Shown: positions 37,442 through 46,622, counted from the stretch's first letter. The stretch is 64,000 bases of DNA from Cloacimonetes bacterium UBA3541 (GCA_002376725.1 DFOM01000050.1:566-64565), one strand, 5' to 3'. A program made the numbers and translations. Notes: generated by a model from the sequence alone, not told the origin.

Positions 37442-38623
37442 ATGCAGGATAAAAAAAAGAAAATAGTCAGAATTATTTCAAGGCTATGCATAGGTGGAAC
37501 CTCAGTTCATGTTAGTTTATTGAGTTATCATTTTAACAATGATAATTGGGAAAGTATCTTAGTAGCAGGTGTAACAAGTGAGAATGAAGGAGATATGATT
37601 TACTTGCCTAAACGGTATGGTATAGAACCTATAATAATTAAATATATGGGTCGTGAAATCTCTCTTTGGAAAGATTTTTTATCAGAAATACAATTAATAA
37701 AACTGCTAAAAAAAGAGAAACCTGATATAGTGCATACTCATACTTCCAAAGCTGGAACTTTAGGTCGTATAGCTGCTATTTTGACTGGTGTGCCTCAAAT
37801 TTATCATACCTTTCATGGTCATACTTTTGAGGGTTATTTCTCTCCTCTTAAAACTAAAATTTTCATTCAAATAGAAAGATTTCTGGCTAGATTTTCCACT
37901 AAAATCATAGCTATTTCAGAAAGACAAAAAGAAGATTTAGTAAGATTTAAAATCGCCAAACCAGATAAAATAACCATCATTCCGCTTGGTTTTGATTTCT
38001 CCAGATTATTGCCTTATGATAAAGAACAAAAATTAAGACAGAAATTAAATCTAAGACCGGATACAATTACCATTGCACTAATAGGCAGAGTAACTGCCAT
38101 TAAAAATCCTTTTCTCTTTATTTATATTGCAAATGAAGTGCTTAAACAAAGAAAAAATGTTCATTTCCTCATAATTGGAGATGGAGAATTAACTGAGGAT
38201 TGTAAGAACTTAGTAAATAAATTAGGAATACAGGATTTTGTCTCTTTTACAGGATTTATAGAGGATTTAAAACTAATTTATGGCTCAGTAGATATAGTGT
38301 GTATTACTTCCATCAATGAAGGTACACCAGTTTCTCTACTTGAAGCGATGGCTTGCCAAAAAATAGTTATTTCTACTCCTGTTGGAGGAGTCCCCGATTT
38401 TGTAAAAAATAAAGAAAATGGATTCCTATGTAATGCCAATGTAAAAGCTTTTACTGAACAAATAATTTATTGCCTGAATAATTTTAAAAATCTTGATTAT
38501 GTAAGAAAACAGGCTGCCAATGATGTTCTTTCTAAATACAGTATTAATCGTTTATTTAATGACTTGGAACATTTATATATGATGTCTCCTGATAAAAAAA
38601 CTCATAATAAAGAAATAACATAA
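37442..38623 (+). CDS. Glycosyltransferase family 4
   Basis: 393 aa. ISRLCIGGTSVHVSLLS opens the acceptor domain, with KPDIVHTHTSKAGTLGRIAA and YHTFHGHTFEGYF as in WbnK/CapM-like cell-surface polysaccharide transferases. The donor domain has IALIGRVTAIKNPFLF and SINEGTPVSLLEAMAC (EX7E motif). It lies 13 nt after the previous transferase and is the last gene of the three. Probably acts on an undecaprenyl-linked glycan on the cytoplasmic face. Confidence 0.9.
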   Translation: MQDKKKKIVRIISRLCIGGTSVHVSLLSYHFNNDNWESILVAGVTSENEGDMIYLPKRYGIEPIIIKYMGREISLWKDFLSEIQLIKLLKKEKPDIVHTHTSKAGTLGRIAAILTGVPQIYHTFHGHTFEGYFSPLKTKIFIQIERFLARFSTKIIAISERQKEDLVRFKIAKPDKITIIPLGFDFSRLLPYDKEQKLRQKLNLRPDTITIALIGRVTAIKNPFLFIYIANEVLKQRKNVHFLIIGDGELTEDCKNLVNKLGIQDFVSFTGFIEDLKLIYGSVDIVCITSINEGTPVSLLEAMACQKIVISTPVGGVPDFVKNKENGFLCNANVKAFTEQIIYCLNNFKNLDYVRKQAANDVLSKYSINRLFNDLEHLYMMSPDKKTHNKEIT

Positions 38624-38841
38624 ACTTTTTAATCCTTCCCTGTGAATTGGGATATAACAGCGTAATTTATCAGTTCCATTTCCTGAGTTATTTAATATTG
38701 ACAAGATCTGTAAAATCTTTTTTAAAGCTTATAGATAAGCTTATAAATATAGTTCAGATATTTGAAAATTATTTCAAGTTTTCTGATAATGAAGAAGTAT
38801 AACTTATTAATGGTATATAATATTAGAGGAGCTAATATTCA

Positions 38842-39846
38842 ATGAATATTCTGGTTACTGGAAGCAATTGGTTTGTAGGTTCACAGCTAATGTGGGAACT
38901 GGAAAAATTAAATCATAATGTGATAGGTATTGATATAAGCCCACATTGCAATTCAAAACCTCATCCAGAAACTGTTGTAGGTGACATTCGTTCTTTTGAA
39001 GATTTGGATAAAGTTAACAATATCTTTCAAACAAAATATAATAACTCTCTAGAGCTAATCATACATTGTGCAGCTGCGAAACACGATTTTGGAATTTCCA
39101 GAGAGGAATATTTCAGCCATAATCAGTATGGAACTAAGCGTTTATTAGAGTTTGCTGAAAAAACGGATATCCACAAACTTATCTATCTAAGCACGGTATC
39201 TGTTTTTGGACATCCTCAAGGAAGAGCAGATGAAGAAACTCCTTACAATCCAGATAACCCCTATGGTGAATCTAAACTGGGAGGAGAATTGTTATGTATT
39301 GAATGGCAGAAAAAAAATCCGCAAAATGAGCTGATAGTGCTTCGTCCAACTGTTATTTATGGACCTCATAATTTCGCAAATATATATAAATTAATAAATA
39401 CTCTTCATCGAACTCCCTGGGTAACTGTAGGAAAAGGCAATTATGTTAAAAGTACTGTCTCTCTCAATACGATGATTGATATGATAATCTTTTCTCTAGG
39501 ATTACTGAAACCCGGTTATCAGCATTTCAATTGCGTGGATGAACCTTATATAAGCTTAAATGAACTTATGCATATTATAGCCAGTAATCCAGGTTTTTAT
39601 ATGCCTAAGATAATTATCCCCGAATGGCTAGCAATCTTTATAGGTAAATTATTTGATATACCAGCAAAACTTTTTTCTATTGACTTACCTATAAATAGTG
39701 ATAGAATGAAAAAATTATCAACGGCAACTGATTTTTGTGCTCAAAAAATCAGGCAAGCTGGTTTTATACAAAGAAAAAGCACTGAAGAAAGCATTTCCGA
39801 AATGTGCAATTGGTATCTAGATTACAAAAATTATAAGGAGAACTAG
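38842..39846 (+). CDS. NAD-dependent epimerase/dehydratase (extended SDR), atypical Gly motif
   Basis: 334-aa extended short-chain dehydrogenase, the class that makes modified nucleotide sugars. The active-site set is present: STVSVFG (Ser) and NPYGESKLGGE (YxxxK). Also LRPTVIYGP. The Rossmann loop reads VTGSNWFVGS, so the middle Gly of TGxxGxxG is Trp. GAGGAG lies ahead of the ATG. The downstream Gfo/Idh gene follows after the TAG with no gap (TAGATG), so both probably work on the same sugar nucleotide. Confidence 0.85.
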   Translation: MNILVTGSNWFVGSQLMWELEKLNHNVIGIDISPHCNSKPHPETVVGDIRSFEDLDKVNNIFQTKYNNSLELIIHCAAAKHDFGISREEYFSHNQYGTKRLLEFAEKTDIHKLIYLSTVSVFGHPQGRADEETPYNPDNPYGESKLGGELLCIEWQKKNPQNELIVLRPTVIYGPHNFANIYKLINTLHRTPWVTVGKGNYVKSTVSLNTMIDMIIFSLGLLKPGYQHFNCVDEPYISLNELMHIIASNPGFYMPKIIIPEWLAIFIGKLFDIPAKLFSIDLPINSDRMKKLSTATDFCAQKIRQAGFIQRKSTEESISEMCNWYLDYKNYKEN

Positions 39847-40875
39847 ATGGAAAATTTACGCTTAGGGTTAGTAGGATGCGGACGCATCTCTAAAAATCAT
39901 TTTGAAGCTATATCTCAAATTCCTGAGGCAGAATATGTGGCTGTGGCAGATATTATACCTGAAAGAGCAGAAGAAGCTGCTAAAACATATAATATTCCCT
40001 CATTCTACACGGATTATCACCAGATGCTGGAAAAAGAACAACTGGATGCAGTTAGTATCTGCACTCCTAGTGGCTTACATCCTGCTATTGGCATAGATGT
40101 GGCTAAACATAAAATTAATGTAATCACCGAAAAACCTATGGCTATCAGCGTGGAAGGAGCAGACAAACTTATCCATGCTTGTGATGAAAACAATGTTCAA
40201 CTCTTTGTAGTCAAACAAAACCGTCTCAATACAACAATGCAACTGCTTAAACAAGCAGTGGATAAGGGTCGTTTTGGTCGGATTTATCTGGCTCAATCTA
40301 ATGTGTTTTGGCAAAGACCTCAATCTTATTATGATGCTGCTAAATGGCGTGGAACCTGGGAATTTGATGGTGGAGCTTTTTTGAATCAAGCAAGTCACTA
40401 TGTGGATGCTCTTTACTGGCTTTTAGGCAATGTAGCAAGTGTGATGGCTTATACTGCTACAATGGCACGTAATATTGAAGCAGAGGATACCGGTTGTGCT
40501 ATCCTTAATTTCCGTTCCGGAATCATTGCTTCCCTAAATGTTACTATGCTAACTTATCCTAAAAACTTTGAAGGTTCTATTACGATAATCGGAGAAAAGG
40601 GTACGGTTAAAGTTGGCGGTGTAGCAGTTAATAAAATTGAGAAGTGGGATTTTGAGGAATATGATGATGATGACCGCATTGCAGAAGAGGTTAACTATCT
40701 ACCTCCCAATGTATATGGTTTTGGGCATAATCCTTTTTATCGGAATGTGATAGATGTACTTCTACATAAAGCAGAACCTTTAACAGATGGTCGTGATGGA
40801 CGTAAATCCGTTGAAATAGTTCAAGCTATCTATCTTTCTGCTAAAACAGGTAAAAGAATAAGCCTACCTTTATAA
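39847..40875 (+). CDS. Gfo/Idh/MocA oxidoreductase, WbpB/WlbA-like
   Basis: NAD-dependent sugar dehydrogenase. The Rossmann motif is GLVGCGRISKNH (~7-18) and the active-site motif EKPMA. The stretch VFWQRPQSYYDAAKWRGTWE, FDGGAFLNQASHYVDALYWL and NVTMLTYPKNFEGSITIIGEKGT is characteristic of WlbA/WbpB, which oxidise C3 of UDP-GlcNAc-uronic acid on the way to 2,3-diacetamido sugars. The partner aminotransferase (WbpE) and acetyltransferase (WbpD) are not here, so the exact substrate is inferred. A terminator follows. Confidence 0.87.
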   Translation: MENLRLGLVGCGRISKNHFEAISQIPEAEYVAVADIIPERAEEAAKTYNIPSFYTDYHQMLEKEQLDAVSICTPSGLHPAIGIDVAKHKINVITEKPMAISVEGADKLIHACDENNVQLFVVKQNRLNTTMQLLKQAVDKGRFGRIYLAQSNVFWQRPQSYYDAAKWRGTWEFDGGAFLNQASHYVDALYWLLGNVASVMAYTATMARNIEAEDTGCAILNFRSGIIASLNVTMLTYPKNFEGSITIIGEKGTVKVGGVAVNKIEKWDFEEYDDDDRIAEEVNYLPPNVYGFGHNPFYRNVIDVLLHKAEPLTDGRDGRKSVEIVQAIYLSAKTGKRISLPL

Positions 40876-40906
40876 ATTTCTTACTAACTCAATTTTTACT
40901 ATCTAT

Positions 40907-40938
40907 ATCAGGGAGATTCCTTAATCTTCCTGATTTTT
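40907..40938 (+). terminator. Intrinsic terminator after the sugar dehydrogenase
   Basis: ATCAGGGAGATT (40907-40918) pairs with AATCTTCCTGAT (40923-40934) with one G-U pair and a CCTT loop, followed by TTTT. Confidence 0.8.
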
Positions 40939-40959
40939 AATTGAAGAGTAACAAAAAAC

Positions 40960-40987
40960 TTGACAATAATACCCTTTATTGTTTAAT
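40960..40987 (+). promoter_or_regulatory. Candidate promoter for the prenyl-synthase-like gene
   Basis: TTGACA (40960-40965) and TTTAAT (40982-40987), spacer 16 nt, just after the preceding terminator and 49 nt before the TTG start. Confidence 0.4.
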
Positions 40988-41036
40988 GTATATGTGATTA
41001 TAACTAAATCAGATTAAAAGCCTTCAGGAGAATAAC

Positions 41037-41927
41037 TTGCTGTTACAAAAATATATTGAAACTCGGCTGGATATGATTGAGACTAGTTTGAAGGAATATC
41101 TCGGATCTCAATCCGGACTATCTAAACAGTTAAAACAAGCTATGCATTATGCTGTTTTTTCTGGAGGAAAACGCTGGCGTCCGCTTCTTTTGCTTTCTAT
41201 ATATGAAATGTTGATGGGAATGCGAAAAAATACGGGCTTACCTCAAGCTGTAAAAGCAGCAACCGCAGTGGAATTAGTACATAATGCTTCTCTAGTTCAC
41301 GATGATTTGCCTATGATTATGAATAGAGCCGAGAGACGTTCCCAACCTGCAGTGCATATTAAATATGGAAATGCTACTGCCATTCTTGCTGGTGATGCTC
41401 TATACACTCTTGCTTTTGAGGTTTTAGGACAGATTTCTCCTTCATCTAAAGCCTTAGCCTGTATCCGAATTTTGTCTAATAGTACTCGTTCTTATGGATT
41501 AATTGGAGGTCAGGCGGTAGCCCTGGAAAGCAAGCATAAGGTTATGAAAATGAATACATTGCATTATATAGATTTGAAAAAGGTCTGTTCTCTTTTAGAA
41601 GCTTCTGCTGATATAGCTTGCACTCTTGCCAGTGCAGATGACAGCGTTCATATAATTATGAAATCCTACGCTTCCAATCTTGGTTTGGCTTATCAGATGA
41701 TTGATGATATCAGTGCTGATTATATTCGGGGAGGAGAAACTTTGGACTTGGATGAAGAATTTATAATTCCTACATCACGCAATAGTTATACTGGCTTACT
41801 GGGTTTTGATAAAGCTCGTACAGAAGTGGAAAAACTCCTTGCTGAAGCAGAAGATTTAATTAAACCATTTCCACATAACGAAGCTCTTAGGGAATTTGTG
41901 CAAATGATTCAGGAACGGATACCCTGA
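41037..41927 (+). CDS. Polyprenyl synthetase family protein with degenerate aspartate motifs
   Basis: 296 aa, clearly an IspA-type trans-prenyltransferase homologue: GGKRWRPLLLLS, ATAVELVHNASLVHDDLP, NATAILAGDALYTLAFEVL. In active enzymes the first motif is DDxxxxD(D)xxRRG and the second DDxxD. Here they read DDLPMIMNRAERRSQ and DDISAD, so the third Asp of each motif is lost, and the usual HKT reads LKK. It may be inactive, have altered metal use, or serve as a regulatory partner. Start is TTG at 41037 with AGGAG at 41026-41030. It heads a run with the CpsB-like phosphatase gene. Confidence 0.85.
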   Translation: MLLQKYIETRLDMIETSLKEYLGSQSGLSKQLKQAMHYAVFSGGKRWRPLLLLSIYEMLMGMRKNTGLPQAVKAATAVELVHNASLVHDDLPMIMNRAERRSQPAVHIKYGNATAILAGDALYTLAFEVLGQISPSSKALACIRILSNSTRSYGLIGGQAVALESKHKVMKMNTLHYIDLKKVCSLLEASADIACTLASADDSVHIIMKSYASNLGLAYQMIDDISADYIRGGETLDLDEEFIIPTSRNSYTGLLGFDKARTEVEKLLAEAEDLIKPFPHNEALREFVQMIQERIP

Positions 41928-41930
41928 GCT

Positions 41931-42716
41931 ATGATAGATACACATTGTCATCTATTACCTCAGATTGATGATGGGTCTACTTCCTTTGAAACATCCTTAG
42001 AGATTCTTCGTCTGATGGCAGAAGATGGTATAAATCAGGCTTTTCTTACTTCTCACTATCTGCCTTCTCTTTATCAATATGACCGTGCTTTATATGATGA
42101 AAAATTTGAAGAACTACAATCCAAAGTCCAGAAAGAAGGAATAAATATTACGCTTCACCCTGGTTTTGAAGTTTTTCTCAACCCCAACACTTTAAATGAT
42201 ATTGAGAGATTTAATCTAACTCTTGGAACCTCTCATTATGTTCTAATAGAATCCGATTTAAATGGTCTTCCTAAGGACTTTTATGAAAATGTCTATCCTC
42301 TTCTGAGAAATGGTTATCGTCCCATTCTGGCACATGCTGAAAGGTATGTAAGCATTATGAATAAACCTCACAATGCTAAATTGCTGATGGAAAAGGATAT
42401 CTATCTCCAGATTAATGCCGGAAGCATACTGGGACAATATGGAGAAAAGGTCCGTCAAACTGCCTGGGTCCTTTTAAATAAAGGCTGGGCACATCTTCTG
42501 AGTTCTGATAATCATGCCCAAAAGCCCATTAATTTGCTTACTCAAGCGATTAATCTTATTAAAGAAAGGATTGATGAACACACTGTGCAATTACTAACTC
42601 AGGATTTTCCGCAAATGATTATTGACGATGAGCAAATCCCTCTATTCTATGTATATGTTCAAAAACCACATCATCATCACCATCAAAAAACTTTCTGGGA
42701 AAGGATATTCGGTTAA
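41931..42716 (+). CDS. CpsB/YwqE-type protein-tyrosine phosphatase (PHP fold)
   Basis: Metal-dependent phosphatase of the CpsB/Wzb-PHP family that dephosphorylates BY-kinases controlling polysaccharide export. Metal-ligand stretches are IDTHCHLLPQIDDGS (N-terminus), HPGFEVF, PILAHAERY and SSDNHA. 261 aa, as expected. The cognate tyrosine kinase and Wza/Wzc-like genes are absent here. Near the C-terminus there is a natural run of five His (42670-42684). The stop abuts the next ATG directly. Confidence 0.88.
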   Translation: MIDTHCHLLPQIDDGSTSFETSLEILRLMAEDGINQAFLTSHYLPSLYQYDRALYDEKFEELQSKVQKEGINITLHPGFEVFLNPNTLNDIERFNLTLGTSHYVLIESDLNGLPKDFYENVYPLLRNGYRPILAHAERYVSIMNKPHNAKLLMEKDIYLQINAGSILGQYGEKVRQTAWVLLNKGWAHLLSSDNHAQKPINLLTQAINLIKERIDEHTVQLLTQDFPQMIIDDEQIPLFYVYVQKPHHHHHQKTFWERIFG

Positions 42717-43691
42717 ATGCAAAGATTACTGATAACGGGTATAACAGGTCTAATAGGAAAGTCCGTTTTAACTGCTATTTTACAAGAACAACTAGATTAC
42801 GAAATTACCGCTCTAATTAGACCAAACACAGCTTTAGAACGTTTCTCAGCTTTTAGAACTTCTGTAGAACTGGCACAGATAGATTTAGCTGATACGGAGA
42901 AACTCTATAATTATCTTCAAAATAACAATTTTGATGTAGTGATGCATATAGGTGCTTTAAGAGGTGGTCGTAAGTTTCCACCTGAAACTTATATTAAGGC
43001 AAACTATAATAGCACTCAACAATTGGTGGAACATTGCAAAATAAACGGCTCTCGTTTTATCTATTGCTCTTCCGTTGGTGTGTTTGGAGTGATACCCAAA
43101 GAATTGCCTGCCACGAATGAAACAGAACGCAATCCAGATAGCCTTTATCATTGGACAAAGATAGAAAGTGAAAAGATTATCAATCAAGCCGTATTGAAAG
43201 GTCTAAATGCTGCAATTCTTCGTCCCTCTATAACCTATGGTCCTAAAGATTATGGTTTCCCCCATCAAATGGTAAAGCTGGTACAGAAAAAGCTTTTCCC
43301 TATAATTAATAAACGCATCTGGATTCATCTATGTAATGTGAACACTATCACTCGTGCTTTCCTCTGGCTTTTGAAAAATGATTATAATCCAGGGTTAAGT
43401 CTTAATGTAGCAGATCGTGAACCCGTCCAGTTACAGGATCTGGTTAATTTCATCTCTCGTGAAATTCACGGTAAGAACTATAATACTATCTTAAAATTAG
43501 ATCGGAATCTTTTTGCTTTAGGTGAATCTATTGCCCGTAAATTGAAAAATGAACTCTGGACAAGTCGCTTTCAACTTATTTCGCATTCCTGGTTCTATTA
43601 TGTAGATAACACCTACGAACTGATGAATCTTCCGCCTACTTTCACTATTCCTGATATTCGCATAATCATTGAGGATATTATAAAGAAATAA
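42717..43691 (+). CDS. NAD-dependent epimerase/dehydratase (extended SDR)
   Basis: 324 aa. Rossmann motif LITGITGLIGKSVL (TGxxGxxG intact), IYCSSVGVFG (catalytic Ser) and LYHWTKIESEKI (YxxxK). Also LRPSITYGP. It starts immediately after the phosphatase stop and shares one base with the methyltransferase start (TAATG). Substrate is probably a sugar nucleotide, given the context, but cannot be named. Confidence 0.87.
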   Translation: MQRLLITGITGLIGKSVLTAILQEQLDYEITALIRPNTALERFSAFRTSVELAQIDLADTEKLYNYLQNNNFDVVMHIGALRGGRKFPPETYIKANYNSTQQLVEHCKINGSRFIYCSSVGVFGVIPKELPATNETERNPDSLYHWTKIESEKIINQAVLKGLNAAILRPSITYGPKDYGFPHQMVKLVQKKLFPIINKRIWIHLCNVNTITRAFLWLLKNDYNPGLSLNVADREPVQLQDLVNFISREIHGKNYNTILKLDRNLFALGESIARKLKNELWTSRFQLISHSWFYYVDNTYELMNLPPTFTIPDIRIIIEDIIKK

Positions 43692-44533
43692 TGGCTATTC
43701 CTATTATTAACGACTGGGAAAAGTTTTTCTCCAATCCTTATGAAGGTTTGGGCTCTTCCTATGAACGGATTTTTCTCAATGACCTTTTATTTCAAACGGT
43801 TAATAATTATAATGTTCATAAGGTCCTTGAAAGTCCTACTTTTGGTTTTACGGGTATCAGTGGAATCAATCTATTAAATCTAGCTGATTTAGGATTGGAT
43901 ATCACTCTGGAAGATAATGAGTTGCATAGATTGAAGTTAATAGAAAAGCTCTGGAATAAACTTGGATATAAGGTTAATCTTGTCTATAATCCAGAGTTCA
44001 TTAAATTAGATTATCCAGATAAAGCTTTTGATATGAGTTTTTCCTTTTCTGCTCTCTGGTTTGTATCAGATCTGGCTAATTTCCTTAAAGAATTATCCAG
44101 AGTTACTGCTCAAGTTATCTTTATCAGTGTTCCCAATCGGGATGGCATCGGTTTTAAACTGCAAATGAAGGATTATTCACCTGAGAAATATCCTCAAATA
44201 AAACTCAGTTATATTGACCCCTCTTCTATTATATATATTCTCAAAAAAATTAATTGGAATTTAGTTGATTCTGGATATTTTGATTGTCCACCCTGGCCTG
44301 ATATTGGTATGACTAAAGAAGAGCTGTTAAAAAAATGGTTTCCTCAACTTCCGATTACCAAAATATTCAAAGAAAAACCGGATGAGGAACCTAGCTCTAT
44401 TTTAGATTATTATTCTGGAAAGGACTCTGATTTTGCTCAAAGGATGCATCGCTATCAATGGTTAGAAAAAACTGCTCCAATTTCTTTCAAAAAAATCTGG
44501 GCACATCATTATTATATGATATTTGCTCCCTAA
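43691..44533 (+). CDS. Class I SAM-dependent methyltransferase-like protein
   Basis: 280 aa. VHKVLESPTFGFTGISGINLL is a modified SAM-binding motif I, LDITLEDNELHRL fits the acidic strand-2 position, and KAFDMSFSFSALWFVSDLANFLKELSRV matches motif post-I/II with the LxE/L pattern of Methyltransf_11. The C-terminal third (~190-280) is specific to this protein. It is coupled to the SDR gene by TAATG, so a sugar- or lipid-linked acceptor is plausible. Function not firm. Confidence 0.65.
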   Translation: MAIPIINDWEKFFSNPYEGLGSSYERIFLNDLLFQTVNNYNVHKVLESPTFGFTGISGINLLNLADLGLDITLEDNELHRLKLIEKLWNKLGYKVNLVYNPEFIKLDYPDKAFDMSFSFSALWFVSDLANFLKELSRVTAQVIFISVPNRDGIGFKLQMKDYSPEKYPQIKLSYIDPSSIIYILKKINWNLVDSGYFDCPPWPDIGMTKEELLKKWFPQLPITKIFKEKPDEEPSSILDYYSGKDSDFAQRMHRYQWLEKTAPISFKKIWAHHYYMIFAP

Positions 44534-44592
44534 ATTCCTCCTTAAATTAAAAATTGTTTTTGATGTTCAAAAAATATCGCTGGCAATAAACT

Positions 44593-45600
44593 ATGTCTCG
44601 CAAAAGATTACTTTTCTTGATAATTGGCTTAATAATCGGTATTATACTCATCCTACTCTGGTTGCATTATATAGACCTCAATGAGCTTGTAGTGCGGATG
44701 CGGAAAGTAAACACGGAGTTAGTTTTCTGGGCTACTATTTCCTATCTAACTGCTTATTTCATTCGTAGCTGGAGATGGAATATCCTTTTAAAGAAACAAA
44801 TTTCTATCCCTATCTGGAGAACCTATCTTTATAGTATGGGTGGAAATTGGGTTAATTATCTTATTCCTATTCGGGCAGGAGAATTAGTCAAAGCCTGGTT
44901 TGTAAAACATAATCACGGTTCATCAATTACCAGCGTGCTTCCATCTATCTTTATTGATAAGACCTTTGACACTTTGGGCATTTTCTTTGTGCTCTTGATG
45001 ATACCTTTACTTAAAGTGAACCTTTCAAAGGGAATGCTGGTTTTGCTTATTCTTTTGAGCATTGTATTTGCATTATCTCTCGCTGTTCTTTTACTTGCCG
45101 TCTGGCAAAAAGATAAAGTTGTGAGATTCCTGCAAACTCTATTTTCCTGGTTGCCAATGAAACTGAAAACTAAAGTTAATAATTATATCAGCATCTTTGT
45201 CCAGGGTTTAAACATTTTTGAGCACCACTGGAAAAGGTTATTCAATTCTTTTCTGCTTACTGCTTTGGGCATATTTCTGGATGGATTATATTTCTATCTT
45301 TTATTCCTTGCTTTTGGAATAGATTATCCTTTCTTGAAAGTTCTTTTTGGCTACACTCTAATCAATCTTTCCTATGCCATACCTCAGCCTCCAGCGCAAT
45401 TAGGTAGTAACGAATGGCTGATGATTATTATCTTTTCTGTAGGTTTTGCATTGACAAGAGAGGACGCATCTGCAATTATGGCTTTCGCACATATGTTAAC
45501 CGCCATCCTGATTGGAGTTATTGGACTGGTCTCTATTGCTCTAAGTGGTCGTCAGGTTCTGAAAGCGGTATTAGGTGGAGAAAAGATTTATGAACAGTGA
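44593..45600 (+). CDS. AglD/LPG-synthase-TM (UPF0104) membrane protein
   Basis: 335 aa with about eight hydrophobic helices, from an N-terminal signal-anchor (LIIGLIIGIILILLWL) onward. Family features are NWVNYLIPIRAGELVKAWF and, near the C-terminus, IPQPPAQLGSNEWL. Relatives include the dolichol-phosphate-sugar-associated AglD and the flippase domain of lysyl-PG synthase; a lipid flippase-like role is proposed for the fold. In this cluster it could handle a lipid-linked sugar. Its 3' end overlaps the MoxR gene by 11 nt. Confidence 0.82.
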   Translation: MSRKRLLFLIIGLIIGIILILLWLHYIDLNELVVRMRKVNTELVFWATISYLTAYFIRSWRWNILLKKQISIPIWRTYLYSMGGNWVNYLIPIRAGELVKAWFVKHNHGSSITSVLPSIFIDKTFDTLGIFFVLLMIPLLKVNLSKGMLVLLILLSIVFALSLAVLLLAVWQKDKVVRFLQTLFSWLPMKLKTKVNNYISIFVQGLNIFEHHWKRLFNSFLLTALGIFLDGLYFYLLFLAFGIDYPFLKVLFGYTLINLSYAIPQPPAQLGSNEWLMIIIFSVGFALTREDASAIMAFAHMLTAILIGVIGLVSIALSGRQVLKAVLGGEKIYEQ

Positions 45601-46570
45601 AGAAATGATTCAGAAAATTCAGGAACTAAAACAGGTTAAACAAGATTTATTAGCTCAAATTCGCAAAACCATCGTCGGTCAAGACGAAGTAATAGAAAAG
45701 GTTCTCATCGGACTCTTTGCTAATGGACATATGTTGATTGAAGGAGTGCCTGGACTGGCAAAAACTCTTCTCATTTCAACTATAGCTAAAGCTTTAAATC
45801 TATCCTTCGGTCGTATTCAATTTACTCCTGACCTTATGCCTTCTGATATAACTGGTTCGGATATCTTAGTCACATCCAGAGACAGTGACCGCCGTGAATT
45901 TCAATACATAAAAGGTCCTATCTTTGCTAATCTTATTTTAGCAGACGAGATTAATAGAACTCCTCCCAAAACTCAAGCTGCCTTGCTTCAAGCTATGCAG
46001 GAATATCAGGTTAGTAGCGGAAATCAGACTAGGTCTCTGGATTTGCCTTTTATCGTGATGGCAACCCAAAATCCTATTGAACAGGAAGGCACCTATCCTT
46101 TACCGGAAGCTCAATTAGACCGATTTATGCTTTATATCAATATTGATTATCCTTCCTATGAAGAAGAATTGACCATTGTGCAAAGTACTACAGGTGCTGC
46201 TGGAGAAGAGCCTATTCCTATGCTTTCTGCAGATAAAATCCTGCAATATCAAGCTGCCATTAGAACTATGCCAGTTAGTCAACATATCCTGGAATATGCA
46301 GTAAAACTTGCTCGTAGTACGCGTCCCGGAACACCAGAAAGTAAACCTGAGATTACCAAATGGATAAATTGGGGAGCAGGACCTCGTGCCAGTCAATATC
46401 TTGTTTTAGCTGCTAAAGCTCGTGCTGCGCTGGATGGGAGATTGACTCCTTCCGAAGAAGATATTCGTGCTGTTTCTTTACCGGTACTCACTCATCGGGT
46501 TCTGGTCTCATTTGCTGCTGAAGCAGAAGGCATTAAACCCGCTGATATTATCCAGCAACTGCTTTCTTAG
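45590..46570 (+). CDS. MoxR-family AAA+ ATPase
   Basis: 326 aa from ATG 45590; GGAG at 45577-45580 fits that start better than the in-frame GTG at 45575. Walker A GVPGLAKT, ADEINRTPPKTQAALLQAMQE (Walker B and following helix), ATQNPIEQEGTYPLPEAQLDRF (sensor 1) and GAGPRASQYL are diagnostic. MoxR proteins act as chaperones with VWA/DUF58 partners, which normally follow directly. Here the next gene is an exported propeller protein, so the partner must lie elsewhere. Confidence 0.93.
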   Translation: MNSEEMIQKIQELKQVKQDLLAQIRKTIVGQDEVIEKVLIGLFANGHMLIEGVPGLAKTLLISTIAKALNLSFGRIQFTPDLMPSDITGSDILVTSRDSDRREFQYIKGPIFANLILADEINRTPPKTQAALLQAMQEYQVSSGNQTRSLDLPFIVMATQNPIEQEGTYPLPEAQLDRFMLYINIDYPSYEEELTIVQSTTGAAGEEPIPMLSADKILQYQAAIRTMPVSQHILEYAVKLARSTRPGTPESKPEITKWINWGAGPRASQYLVLAAKARAALDGRLTPSEEDIRAVSLPVLTHRVLVSFAAEAEGIKPADIIQQLLS

Positions 46571-46606
46571 TGCAGGATTATCACTTTCTCATAAGTATAA
46601 AGAAAA

Positions 46607-46622
46607 AGCGATAATTATCGCT
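46607..46622. repeat. Perfect 16-bp palindrome
   Basis: AGCGATAATTATCGCT lies between the MoxR gene and the propeller gene, 31 nt before the latter's start. It could be an operator or a small hairpin. It lacks a T run, so a terminator is unlikely. Confidence 0.6.

Noticed and set aside
38733..38750. AAGCTTATAGATAAGCTT-like inverted repeat as a third copy of the 11-bp element
   Set aside because: It shares AGCTTAT with the repeat unit but lacks the GTCC part and is not tandem.
35225..46570. Mobile element or prophage carrying the polysaccharide genes
   Set aside because: No transposase, integrase, phage gene, tRNA-flanking direct repeat or attachment site was seen.
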